From: Gigaspora margarita | Lineage: Eukaryota; Glomeromycota; Glomeromycetes; Diversisporales; Gigasporaceae | DNA length: 64,000 bases | Direction: 5' to 3' | NCBI GenBank assembly: GCA_009809945.1 | Contig: WTPW01000026.1 | Coordinates: forward strand, 903,492-967,491 | In this document: positions 22,611 to 33,793 of the stretch, one piece after another | Layout of the letters: every line of letters starts with the position of its first letter | Position numbering within the stretch: position 1 is the first letter of the stretch | Notes under the pieces: generated by a model | Told to the model about the DNA's origin: nothing | The model's database searches: none | Seen by the model: the letters and a program-made list of their open reading frames with translations, nothing else | Position numbers and translations under genes: made by a program

Positions 22611-24049
22611 GACAAATAAGTGTTGTAGTAAAAATGTTTGAAAAAAAAATATGGACCCATATGTATGTACATACATGTATACATACAATTCATAAGAATA
22701 GATTTGGCTAATTGCACAGTTTTTAAAAAATGGCCATTAAGGTAAATTTATCAAGTACACAGTATTATAGTTATATGTAAAAAGAAATGAGGGCAGTGCT
22801 AAATTTGCAAGTTGACAAATGATGAATAATCTACAGGTTGATGAGTCAAACAGAAAGATGAAAAATTATTGTATGTATATTTAACATTAATTTCTAGAAT
22901 ATTTTTTTATAAAATATGTTATTAAAAATCTGATTTTTTACTGTCTAAGCTAATATAATATGATATAAATTATATTTTAGAACAGTAGTTAGCAGTATTA
23001 GAAAAAAATTGAAAAAGCTAGGGTAGGATAAACTTGATATGGTTTATCAACCCATTAATATAAGCTTTATTAGTTAATTATCAAAACCATATATAGTATA
23101 ATATAAAAGTTTATTGTTTAAAAGTTAAATATAGATCTCAATTTTTATTTATGTACTATAATTCTTTGCAGATTTCAAATAGATGTACAGCCTTAATGGC
23201 TTGGTGATTTAGAATAAAATTTTGTAAAGATCAATATGTCTTTATAAACAAAGTTATAGAACTATTTCTTTAAATACAAAAAATTTTTTTAAAATTATTG
23301 TTTTAAAAGAATTTGAGTTAGTTTTATATCTAAATAAAAAAAATATACCTATAGTGGCCTACTATATTATTTGGACACTTTTTAAAAATTTATACAGAGC
23401 TAGATATCTAAGATATTAAGCTAAAAATTAAATTATAAATTCTTTAATTCTATTTAAATAAAAAAAGTTTAAAAAATTTTATATTACAGTTTTTAAAATA
23501 ATTAAGTTTAAGCAAAATTTTAAATTTTTACATTTCTAAATTTTAATATAGTTTTCATAGTAACTAGAATTACTAATATAGTAATATATAAGCTTTAATT
23601 TTTTATTGATAAACTAGCAATTTTTTTTAAATAAAGTTATTTAGCATAATAAATTGCATATATCTTAAAAATTTTATAATTTTTTAAAAAATATTTATTT
23701 AATTACTATATATAGGGTCATCTAAAGCCATGTACCCATGTGACATTTTTGTGTAAATTAACCAATCAGAGTCATGAAATTTTGTTTACACAGATCAGCC
23801 TGAAGAAGACAAAAAACAAAAAAATGCAAGAACATAAAAATGGCAGTTCAAACCTGTCTTGGGCCATTAATAAAAAATGCTAGGAAGGCAATTTTACCTA
23901 TATGTCTGTTTTAACCCTAACCCTGACCCTAATGCTAAACAGGCTCTGACCCTAATTTTAACTAAATTTTCAAAAAATCATGTGAGTACATGACTTTAGC
24001 CATTCCCAATATATAGTAATAAAATTACTATATTTGGGGTCATCTAAAG

Positions 24050-24372
24050 GGGTTTGGGTCAGAATCCCGACAAACAGAATCCTGACAGGTCATAATCCCG
24101 ACAAAAAAATCCCGACAATCAAAAATCCTGACAAATCCCGACAATTAAAAAAGTGTTCGTTGAGCAATTTTACTATATAATCGCCTAAACCCAAACCCTA
24201 ACCTAGGCGCACACCCTAACCCTAACCTATGCACNCGCCTAACCCTACCCTAACTTAAATAAACTTTATAATTTTTTGTTGTCGGGATTTGTCGGGATTT
24301 TTACTGTCAGGATTTTTTTGTCGGGATTATGACCTGTCGGGATTCTGTTTGTCGGGATTTTGACCAGCACCC
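24050..24372. mobile_element. hAT-like MITE made of aatcccgaca repeats, 323 bp
   Basis: The 8-bp direct repeat atctaaag (24042-24049 and 24373-24380) flanks long inverted arms. The arms consist of repeated AATCCCGACA motifs on the left and TGTCGGGATT on the right. The centre has telomere-like ccctaaccctaacc tracts and an undetermined base at 24236. The small minus-strand frame at 24266-24481 is just the repeat. Confidence 0.7.
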
Positions 24373-24599
24373 ATCTAAAGTAAAGTAGAATTATGTAAAA
24401 ATTGGCCAAGCAAATTATCAAATTTTGATGATCTTTGGTGAAGCAAACAAAAAAGAGAAGCAAAACCTTTGAAAAATACAAAAAATGGCAGTCTAAACAT
24501 ACCTTGGTGTTTTAATATATATATTTTTTTCTACTTAGGTGGTTTTGCCAGTATTTTATTAAGATTCTAAGCATATTGCTACATTAATACACTTGTTTA

Positions 24600-25000
24600 C
24601 TCCTAATTTGCAAACCTGATATTACCCGGCTGCCTTAACGGTGCCAAGTGCAACCTGCTGCACTAATTTGAAGACTAATCTAAAAACTAGAGGCTATGTT
24701 AAACTAGCCTAAGTGCCACACCAAAATGGCTTCTTCTCTTCTTCGTATTCCTTTAATTAACAAGGAATTTAATAAGAACAAAATAAGGAAAAGGGTAAAG
24801 AAAAAAAGACAAAAGCCAAGAAAACGAGAAATGAAAAAAGAAAAAAGAAAAACAATCAACATAAAAAATGGAAGGGAAAACAAAAAAGAAAAAAGACTAC
24901 ATGGTACAAACACAAAGGCTAATCTAACAAAAGGAACAAAACAAAACAAAAATGAAAAAAGAATATACTATTATAACCTGTGTCAGGCTTAATAAAAATT
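24600..25000. repeat. Dispersed-repeat-like segment with a small Lys/Arg-rich frame
   Basis: On the plus strand 24726-24992 encodes an 88-residue frame starting MASSLLRIPLINKEF, then almost only Lys, Arg and Asn. The base composition is a purine-rich low-complexity tract, and the opposite strand is equally open with Phe/Leu. I read it as part of a repeat rather than a gene. A tiny basic nuclear protein cannot be excluded. Confidence 0.35.
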
Positions 25001-26394
25001 ATATAACAAATGCAACTATTGTATATCTCTACTTTAAAGCTACACCTTAATTTACATTTTCTTTTGACCAAATGTCCAATCTCGGATATCCCTTAACCAT
25101 CAACTAGAGCAACATCGTATAGAGTAGCACCAATACTGTATCTATAAACAAACATGTTACGTGGTCACATTTTACTGGGTCTGTCTGAATTTTGATAAGA
25201 AAACAATGCCAATATTTTGGAGGGAGTAAACCAAATCGCCACTTTTTATCAAAAATTTTGGAAAATCAGCAGGAAAGCGAAAAAAGTAGAAGAGAGGAAT
25301 CACTTGTAAAAAATTTACAGGAGAGTGTGGTTAGAAAACTCATTTCTTTGTTGTTTCCCTTTATTTTGTCACAGGTTACTTCATCGATGGAGTGGAAATG
25401 ATAACTCTACCAAAATTTTTTGTACAAGGGCTCCACCTTCTGCTAGTTATCTTGTACTAAAACGCTTATGGCTTGCTTGCCAAATATATCAAAGGAATCC
25501 CCCAGGGTAAGGTTAACCTTTGTAAAAACTGTAGGTCCTGTGATACTAACAATGCTCCAGCAAAAAACTTTTTATTTTCTTCCATTAAAAATTTGGTCCA
25601 AGTAATTGTTGGAAAGAGTTGTGGTTGGTGTTTTAATTAAAAATGTTGGGAAGGCAATTTTGCTTATATATTATAACCTAAAATCTCTCTAACCTAGACT
25701 TAAGATGATCCTAACCCTAAAGTTAATTCAATAAAATATATTATAAGAATCTACTCCACTTTAGACGTCCCCTATATTTAGTAATTAATGTAATTTTGAA
25801 TTAATAATTGTAGTTATTATATTTAGAAATAATAACTACCTAAAATTTTTTAAAGTTTTATATAAATTTGAGATTATATGTAATTTGTCATACTGAATAA
25901 TTTTTGCTTATTTTTGAAATCCAATTAGCTTAATAAAAAATTAATTTTTGCTATACAGTTATTATTTTAATTAATTTTGTACAACAATAAAAACTGGTCA
26001 AATATAAAAATCTAATATTTTACTTAAACTTAATTATTTTAAAACTGTAGCATAAAATCTTTCAAACATTTTTTTATTTAAAAGATATAGATTTAATAAA
26101 TTTATAATTTAATTTTTAGCATAATATCTTAAATCTTTAGCTCTGTATAAATTTTAAAAGTGTTCACAATAAAATGGTAGGCCACTGTATAACTTTGTTT
26201 GTATAGACATATTATTGGTCTTTACAAAATTTTTTTCTAAACAACCGAGCCATTACGGCTGTGCATCTATTTGAAATCTGCAAAGTATTATAGTACATAA
26301 ATAACAATTGAGATCTATATAAAAAATTTTAAATAATAATCTTTCATATGGTTACTGCAGCTGTGGATACAGTTGTTAGGCGAAACTGTTTTGT

Positions 26395-26510
26395 GCAAAT
26401 GGTGAAAGGCGAAACCTAAATCCAGCACTAGTAAAAGGCAAAACCCTCTGGCAAAAGGCAAAACCCCGTCGAAAGGTAAAATACTAGCGAAACCCCTGGC
26501 GAACGTCAAA
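26395..26510. repeat. Minisatellite of aaaggcgaaacc-like units
   Basis: A short, imperfect run of about 12-20 bp units (aaaggcgaaacc, aaaggcaaaaccc, gaaaggtaaaa). Just beyond it, near 26620, the F-box flank resumes. Confidence 0.55.
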
Positions 26511-26619
26511 GTTCTCAGCTAGGTTTAAATTCTCTAAGGAAAGAGCTGAACCATGTTGGCGAATGAAAATCGGACGAAAAAGGTCATATTTTAGTCTCCA
26601 AAAGGTCTTTCAGAATAAA

Positions 26620-28201
26620 ATGAAATTAATGATAAATGTCCGTAAACTTAGTTGATAATTGTTTTTTATGCTCATGCACTAAATTATTGCTCTTATACTC
26701 AATCTAAAATAAAATTATAAATGTATAGTAAATATTTAAAAATTTGGATGACTTTTTTAAATTCTTAGATTAATAAATGTTTTTATGTTTACATGTTAAT
26801 TATGAACTCGTGTAATTTATTTTGAATAATTATATTAATAGAGTTCTTCTCATACATCAAATTATTCGAACAAAGGAATTAAATGGTAAATATCAAATGA
26901 ATATTTATAAATATTTGCAATATAAGTACAATAATAAAATAAAATAAATAGCAAGTATTAATTAGTTTGAATAAATTATTTAAATAATTGTGTTAAAAGC
27001 TTTTTTTATTTTTGTCATCTTATTTAAATATGTTAATTAATAGAATTACTATTTTCAACTAATTTTAAATAGTTTACAGCGATCTAATGATTCTATATAA
27101 AATTTGTTTTAAATATATATATATATATATAACCAGGCTTCCGGGTCACTTTTTTTTCTATGTTATGAAACCAAAAACTTTTTGCATGACCGTATTAAGT
27201 TTTAACATTATTTTTATCTTTGTAAAAAATCATAATCTAAATACAAAAAAGATTATTAAAAATATTCTAATTTTTTAAAAATCATAAATTTTATCTTCAC
27301 TCCTTGACAAACTTCTTTCAAAACTTAAATTTATATCTTAGTAATTTAAATTCTAGTAATTTAAATTGCTATAATTTGTATTAAGATTATAAAGATTTTT
27401 TTATTTCTTTACATTAATATTCGTAAAACCATAACTGAATGAATATTAATTATAATTTATTTAAATTTATTTCAATCTAAATAGGTCAATTCTTTCTGAA
27501 TACAGCCCAGAGTATCAAAATTTAAACCGGTCTAATTTTAAAAACGACAAGGAATTCCTTTATGAGAAACTGATATAGAAATATTTTGTTCGGTGTTAAA
27601 GATTGCATTTTGATCAGGTATTTCATTTGAGGGTTGCATTTATAGAGATCCAACCTATAATATATCACTAGATCGTGGATAAGGATAAACTTTTACATTA
27701 ATTAAAATTGGGTTTCAAATATCAACCATCAAGGTTAACAAGTAAACGCTGAAGTATTTTAACCATAAGTATTTTAATCATAATATTACTAAATTTTTTG
27801 ATTAACTATTTTATTATAGAAAATTTATTAATTTACTCTTGGGTATAATTTATAAAAAAATTTAATACAAAATTTAAAGAAAAAAATTAAATCGAATTAA
27901 AATTAAGATAGATTAGGCTAGAGGTTAGGGTTAGAGGTAGCTCATCCTAAAATATTACGTGGAATCTTTTTTGTTAGAACTTGAAAGTGGTTTCATAAGC
28001 AAAATTTTTGAATTATTATATGTACCTGTGTTTCATACATGGGGTACAAATAGAAATTGCCTTTATTGTATGTGTACTAAAAAACATCATAACTTCAAAA
28101 ATTATTAAATGATGCTAATTTGTCTATGGATTAGATAAAAATTTGTCTATAAGTATAAAAGAAATTTATATGTAGAAATTAACAGTTAACAAAAATGCGT
28201 T
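26620..28201. other. 3' flank of the broken F-box copy 4
   Basis: Noncoding, collinear with the other 3' flanks (cataaattattg, aggaattaaatggtaaat, ggaattccttt). It includes a (TA)n run at 27113-27130 and a small telomere-like ggttagggttag tract near 27920. The hAT element at 28210 separates it from the gene it belongs to. Confidence 0.55.
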
Positions 28202-29484
28202 GCCATGGTCAGTGTTAGAAATCTGTTTTGAAATTTATGTTCTCATGAGAACATATTTATTTAATTTGATGTTCTCAAAAATTTTTTTATGTTCTCAAAT
28301 AGAAAAAAAATTTCTCTCTCCCTCTTCTTCTCTTTCTCTTCTCTTTTTCTTTTTCTCTCTTCCTTTTTCTCTCTCTCTCTTTTTTACAATCACTTTCTCT
28401 TTTTGCAATTATTTTCTTTTTCTTATTCTCTCTCTTAACTTATACTTTTAGACTTCTTTTATTTATTTTTTAATTTTGATTTTTAATTAATATATTTAAA
28501 AAAATATTAATGGTAAAATAATAAAGAATATAATTTATTTAACTAAAATTTATAAACAAAGATAAAATATTTAAAAAATAAAACTATAATTAATATATTT
28601 TTTTTAAAAAAAAACAATTTAATATTTTAGGCTTTTATATAATGTTGGAGATGTTATTGGTTTAATCCAGCTTGAATATTTAGTTTTAGATAAGCCTTTA
28701 ATGTTTCTTAAATATTTAAATAAATAAATAAATATAGTAAATATAATATATTATTCCTTTTCACTATAGTGAATTTAGTGAATTTATAAATTCAAAAGAT
28801 TTTTAATATAAATTTTAAAATATAGCACTAAGTTTAAAATTATAATAAATTTTCTTGTAAAAAATTTAAATTATCATCATATTGAGCTTAACTTTCTAAA
28901 AACTTATATTAAATATTGATTTAATTGGTATTCAATATAATAATATTATATGTACTAGTATATAAAAGTTTGTACAGTACTGGACAGCATAAGATATCTA
29001 CTCTATTTATATAGAGAACAAATTTTTGATTCTTAAATAATCAATTTATATTGGCTAATTTTGATGCAATTGATTCTAATTGGTCAATTAAATATATATT
29101 TTCTTTTTTTTATATTAAATGCCAATTTTTAAAATCATTACAAACTTTAACTTTAATAACTTCTTTAGAACAAAAGTAATAAAAAATCCTTTGATAAAAA
29201 TGTAGTTTAGCAAAAAAATCTATCAATTTGTCAAAGGATTTTTTGATTTAACTTGTTTTAAAAAAGCTATAATGATTTAAAGTTTTATTGATAAAAGTGG
29301 ATGCATTTTGCTAACTAGTACTTTAGAATAATGTAGCTATGCAACTATATTACACCAAAACTGGGAATGGATATCCCAATAAATTATATTATCCAAAATC
29401 TTTCTGTAATTCAAAAACACTAAATTGTCTTCTATTTCAACAACTAACAACTAAATATTTATGAACCTAATTATTTTAACTATG

Positions 29485-29877
29485 GTGCAAGAAGCCTATT
29501 CTAGACATTAAAATAGTATAAATTTAAAATGCATCAACTTTTTATAGAGACAATATTTTTAAAAGCTATTTGGTAAATTTGCAGAGCTTATTATAATGAA
29601 CAAAGTTACTGGTCAGATATCTAAAATGTTGTCTTTAAAAATGTTATAGCACTTTAAAGTTAATCAAAATTGAAACACATAATAAATATATATAAAACAA
29701 TAGTAATCTTTAAAACTTATCAACTTATTATAGAAAAGGTTTTTCAAAAAAATATTGGCAAATTTATAGAACTAATATTGCTCTACAAAGTTACTGGTCA
29801 GTTTTTTAAAAAACCTCCTGTACAAAAAATTATAGTGATTTAAAAATTGAAACATATTGAGTATAGGCTTCTTGCAC
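29485..29877. mobile_element. Candidate MITE nested in the hAT element
   Basis: A perfect 15-bp inverted pair, GTGCAAGAAGCCTAT at 29485-29499 and its inverse at 29863-29877, bounds about 390 bp of AT-rich DNA. The flanks suggest TA but are not decisive. Confidence 0.45.
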
Positions 29878-29912
29878 TATACTATATTAACTAGGAAAAC
29901 GGATACCGCTAG

Positions 29913-30052
29913 TGTCCGAAGCCAAGAATAAACATCGGGCTGATCCGTGTCGATCTTTATAGCTGATTGGCTAATATGCGTACACGTGAATGGAATCCAA
30001 CACAAAATCGTGTCCATTGCTGTACTATAGAGTCCTCGCTACGCTTCGGACA
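29913..30052. mobile_element. Candidate short inverted-repeat insert
   Basis: TGTCCGAAGC and its inverse GCTTCGGACA bound a 140-bp segment that is more GC-rich than its surroundings. No clear target duplication, so only tentative. Confidence 0.35.
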
Positions 30053-30162
30053 ATAAAATAATTTTTGATTACTTTATATATTTACATAGAGAACATATTT
30101 TTTAAACTTAATGTTCTCAAAAAAAAATTTAATAGAGAACATCTTAAATTTTGTAAATGTTC

Positions 30163-31685
30163 TCAAATTAAAAGTGATGTTCTCATGAGAACATGAGAAC
30201 ATAAGATTTCCAACACTGGCCATGGTATCAATGTAACATATTTTTCCACATCTTTTTTAATATTATCATCCAAATCTATTGATACACCCACATAATTCAA
30301 AGTTTTTCTTCGTATACAAAATTCGATCAACGCTTTGGCTCCTTTCTCGCCTTTAAGGCGATAAATTAGTAGATATTTTAAAGGTGCATAGCAATTATTG
30401 AATAAAATATCAATATATGATCTTATACAAGACCTCCTTAAGTCAAGATATTGCAATGTTACCGGTAATAGTTTTGCAAACATCATAGCTAGTATTTTTG
30501 GTTCATCACCAAGTATTTCATAAATATCCAATAAATTAAGAAATTGAAGTTTTTGTAAATTACCAATAAGCTCAAAGAATTGTGTGGAAAATTCAACATT
30601 TGTAAGGTTGAGATATGTAATATTTGGACAGAAGGACTTAAGTGTTTCTGGTAATAACGACATTTCTCGAGTTGAAAATGAATAAAGCTTTAGTCGTTGT
30701 AATAACGTGCCAGATTTTTTTAAAATTGGTACTATACTCGGTGCATAGATCGGGTAACAAGTAATTTCTAAAGTTTTAAGGCTTGCCTCTAGTATATTTA
30801 AATTACCACAATCATGAATACGAAGAATTCTTAAATTTTTACAATTATTTAACACCTTGAACTCTGTGTAACAAATACAACTCTCTATTTTAACTTCGTG
30901 TAATGACTTAATTTGACTCTCTAAAGATTAAATAATGCCGTAGAACTCTAAAGTATAATTTTCTCCGCCGATTAACCTAAACTTTCTAAGTTGTTCTTGT
31001 GATTTAATAATACATATACGAGCAGGAAGTAATCGTGGATTATAATTTGAACAAAAGACTTTAAGTTTCAAAGCATTAATTTTTGTAGTGTTTTTTGCCA
31101 TGATTCCTAATAATGCAGTAACGCATTCGATGTTGAATTCTGTTATTTCACCCAATGATAAATCTTGAAGTCGTGAGAAAAATTGTTCATTTCGTCCTAA
31201 TGAGAAGATCTCTGGATTGATTACGTAATCTGTAAAATATAAATCTAATTTGTGCAAAGTGGCCCAACTCTCAACAAATAATTTAAATAATAAATTAGTT
31301 ATGCGGTATATTATTGATAATGTGTATTGTTTTGAACCAGCAAATTTGGAATATTTCCATTTAATAACATTAGCTCTTAGTCTAATAAAATTGAGAATCT
31401 TTAGAAATTTTGCATAATTAATTAAAGTATTTGGAAATTTTCCATTTATTCCACATTTTTTCAACACGAATTTATCGTTTTCGCCAATATATGAAAAGTA
31501 ATTAGAAATGGATAACGAATTACGATCGTTTGAAAATGGATCTTGCCAAAGAATAGGAATGACATTTTACACCAATGTCGGCTCACAAGGGCACACGAGT
31601 ATAAAGAATAAAATTCATTATTTAAATTATTAAGAATAATTTCCATTAATTCGGGTATATCGCCCATAAACATTTTTGATGCCAT
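30163..31685 (-). pseudogene. F-box/leucine-rich-repeat pseudogene, copy 4
   Basis: The start codon is at 31685 (MASKMFMGDIPELMEI) and the F-box is recognisable. Three lesions break it. A one-base loss near 31560 shifts the frame just after the F-box. A TAA at 30928-30930 replaces a serine codon (TCA in copies 3 and 5). The hAT element at 28210-30218 replaces the last ~10 codons, so the tail reads into transposon sequence (WPVLEILCS). The two downstream frames share one phase, so only one indel is needed. The N-terminal segment around 31500-31560 is also more diverged than in other copies. Its upstream region lacks most of the CACGTG block beyond about 31800. Confidence 0.85.
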
Positions 31686-31809
31686 GAAATACTTGTGTTT
31701 TATAAACGAGAAAGGGTTAAGTTCGATACAGTCTTGTTGCACGTATATGAATATTTATTATATTGTATTCGTCTGTGTAATATTTGCACGTGTACAACAT
31801 ATATAAATA

Positions 31810-32045
31810 GATATATGTATAGCATACGATTTTTATATTTACATATGCCGTGTCACGGGAAATTTTGCTTACAAAATTGACGATGTCTTTCTGATTACTA
31901 CATTTCTACAGCAAAGTAAATTAATAAGCCCCGATGACTTTATAATTACTTCATTTTTCTAAACATTACCAATCCTTACGCAATGGCTTCTCAATTTTTC
32001 CCATTACCACATTTCTTGTAAATAGTAATTTTCCTTACCTCATGT
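31810..32045. other. Unassigned stretch between two broken F-box copies
   Basis: No gene, repeat or conserved flank is recognised. It replaces the distal part of the upstream block of copy 4, so a rearrangement breakpoint lies near 31806. Confidence 0.3.
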
Positions 32046-32049
32046 TGAG

Positions 32050-32972
32050 AGGGTCGACATTATTACAATTTCTGATACGAAGTATTTCTAAATTTTTAAA
32101 ATTCATTAACACATTGAACTCTGCGCTGAAATAACAAAACTGAATTACAACTTATTGTAATGAATTATTTTGACTCTCTAAAGCTGAAATTATGCCAGTG
32201 ATTTCTTCTCTACCGACTAAACTAAACTGAGTTGCTCTTGTGATTTAATAATGCATAAGGTTCATAATCAGAATAAAATCATAATGTTTCAAAGCACATG
32301 GTTCATAATCAGAATAAAATCATAAAGTTTCAAAGCACATGGTTCATAATCAGAATAAAACCATAAAGTTTCAAAACACTAATTTTTGTAGTATTTTTTG
32401 CCAAGATTTTTTAATAATACGCTAAAATTTTCTGTGTAAATCTGGTATCAGACCCAAAGATAATACTTTGTAATTGTGAGAAAAATAGTCCATATCGTCC
32501 TGACAAGTTGAAGAACTCTGGTTTAAGTATCTCTAGACTAACTTCATAATCAGAAAAACATAAATCTAATTCGTGTAATGCTGCTCCACATTCTTAACAA
32601 ATAATTTAAGTAACAAATTAATTAAGCAATATCTTGATTAAATAGCATTAATAAACTGGAAATTGAACCATCTTTTCTAGATTGAATAAATTGAGAACTT
32701 TCAAAAATCTTGCATAGTGCATTTGGAAATGTTATTTATTCCATATTCTTTCAAAACGAGTTTTACAAGAAATGAAATGTATTGAGAAATGAATAATGGA
32801 TTTTTATTGAATGAAAACGGATTTTGCCAAAGAATAGGAATTGACATTTTGCACTAATGTCGGCTCACAAATGCACACGAGTATAATGAACATAATTCAT
32901 TATTTAAATTATTAAGAATATTTTCCATTAAATCGGCATACGTACAAATTGCCCAAAATATTTTGATGCCAT
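32050..32972 (-). pseudogene. Strongly decayed F-box relic
   Basis: Plus-strand similarity to the complement of the F-box genes runs from the LRR part (gatacgaagtatttctaaat) to the start region (ccaaagaataggaattgac, then ttttgatgccat ending at 32972). It has many indels, lacks the C-terminal third and has no open frame. It contains three tandem copies of a 41-bp piece of the gene (about 32259-32381, ggttcataatcagaataaaa). It is clearly older or less constrained than the other broken copies. Confidence 0.8.
32259..32381. repeat. Three 41-bp tandem copies inside the F-box relic
   Basis: Units start at 32259, 32300 and 32341 with ggttcataatcagaataaaa and run to ttcaaa(g/a)cac. Open copies have one such unit, so the expansion happened after inactivation. 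Confidence 0.75.
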
Positions 32973-32974
32973 GA

Positions 32975-33793
32975 ATTAGTTTTAATGTAATAACGTTAAA
33001 TCCGGTATAGTCTTATATGTACAGTACATATTTCGTATGTACGTGCGTGCGTGCGTATACCAGCTATGTACAGTAGATCGAAAATATTTATTTTCATATG
33101 ATTTTTCTAATACGTTACAGTATAAATTTTTAATTAAAATACAAGCTTTATTATGTAAATTTAAACCTTAATTTCAAACGTTCAAAATTCGAGACATGAT
33201 CTTTGGCTGTAAAGGCTGAATCTAATTAAAAATCTCGAGAATCATATATCGACGTAAAAATCTTTTTATATTAAATTGTAAAATACAGTATATCAAAACT
33301 TGGGTGCAATATCCATAGCAAAGCTTCAGATATCTGTAAACCTGCTAAATTCAAATGTAAGATAAAAAAATTTATTGTAGAAATGTTACATTTCATTTAA
33401 CTTAGAGTAGTATAATCCAGTCATATTCGCAAAAAAAATCCATGGAAGACTGATATATAAATATTTGTGTCAGTGTTTAAGATTGCATTTTGGTGAGGTA
33501 TTTCATTTCGAGGGTTTCATTTATAGAGATCTTGTCTATATTATATCACTAGATTGTTGATAAGGATAAACTTTTACCTTAATTAAAATTGGATTTCAAA
33601 ATATTAACCTCAATTTTAACCAATAAACGCTAAAATATTTTAACATAAGCATTTTAAATCATAATATTACCAAATTTTTTTATTCACTATTTTATTATAT
33701 GTGTATAAAAAAATATCACAGCTTCAAAAATTAATAAATGAGGCTAACTTGTCTAAAGATTAGTTAATTATAAAATAAATTTAGATGTAGAAA
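32975..33793. other. Upstream of the relic joined to the 3' flank of F-box copy 5
   Basis: 32975-33430 has no recognisable gene; it contains a short (tgcg)n run near 33043. From about 33430 (gactgatatataaatattt) it is the proximal 3' flank of copy 5. Confidence 0.45.

Larger units (their letters stand above)
23085..26351. mobile_element. Large foldback structure with ~0.6-kb imperfect inverted arms
   Basis: The left arm (about 23085-23720) and right arm (about 25765-26351) are inverted copies. Matching pairs are atagatctcaattttta / aattgagatctat, gtacagccttaatggct / gccattacggctgtgc, and taagctaaaaattaaatt / aatttaatttttagc. The inner part holds MITE-like material (23709-23995), a nested 323-bp element (24050-24372) and a repeat with a small basic reading frame (24600-25000). 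The duplicated target could not be read, so it could also be an inverted duplication. Confidence 0.5.
28210..30218. mobile_element. Non-autonomous hAT-type element, 2009 bp, inserted in an F-box gene
   Basis: Terminal repeats CAGTGTTRGAAATC are flanked by an exact 8-bp duplication gccatggt (28202-28209 and 30219-30226). Intact F-box copies read cacatggt at this site. An 18-bp perfect palindrome ATGTTCTCATGAGAACAT lies near both ends (28237-28254 and 30177-30194), and further tgttctcaa copies are nearby, likely transposase-binding sites. The interior is AT-rich with a CT-rich tract (28311-28440). No transposase frame is present. It contains smaller inverted-repeat segments at 29485-29877 and 29913-30052. 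Confidence 0.88.

Noticed and set aside
24704-24992. Overlapping Phe/Leu-rich and Lys/Arg-rich frames on opposite strands
   Set aside because: Both come from one purine-rich tract in a repeat; kept only as a repeat feature.
28200-28451. 83-residue frame at the left end of the hAT element
   Set aside because: It spans the insertion junction and a CT microsatellite, giving Ser/Leu/Phe runs; not a transposase.
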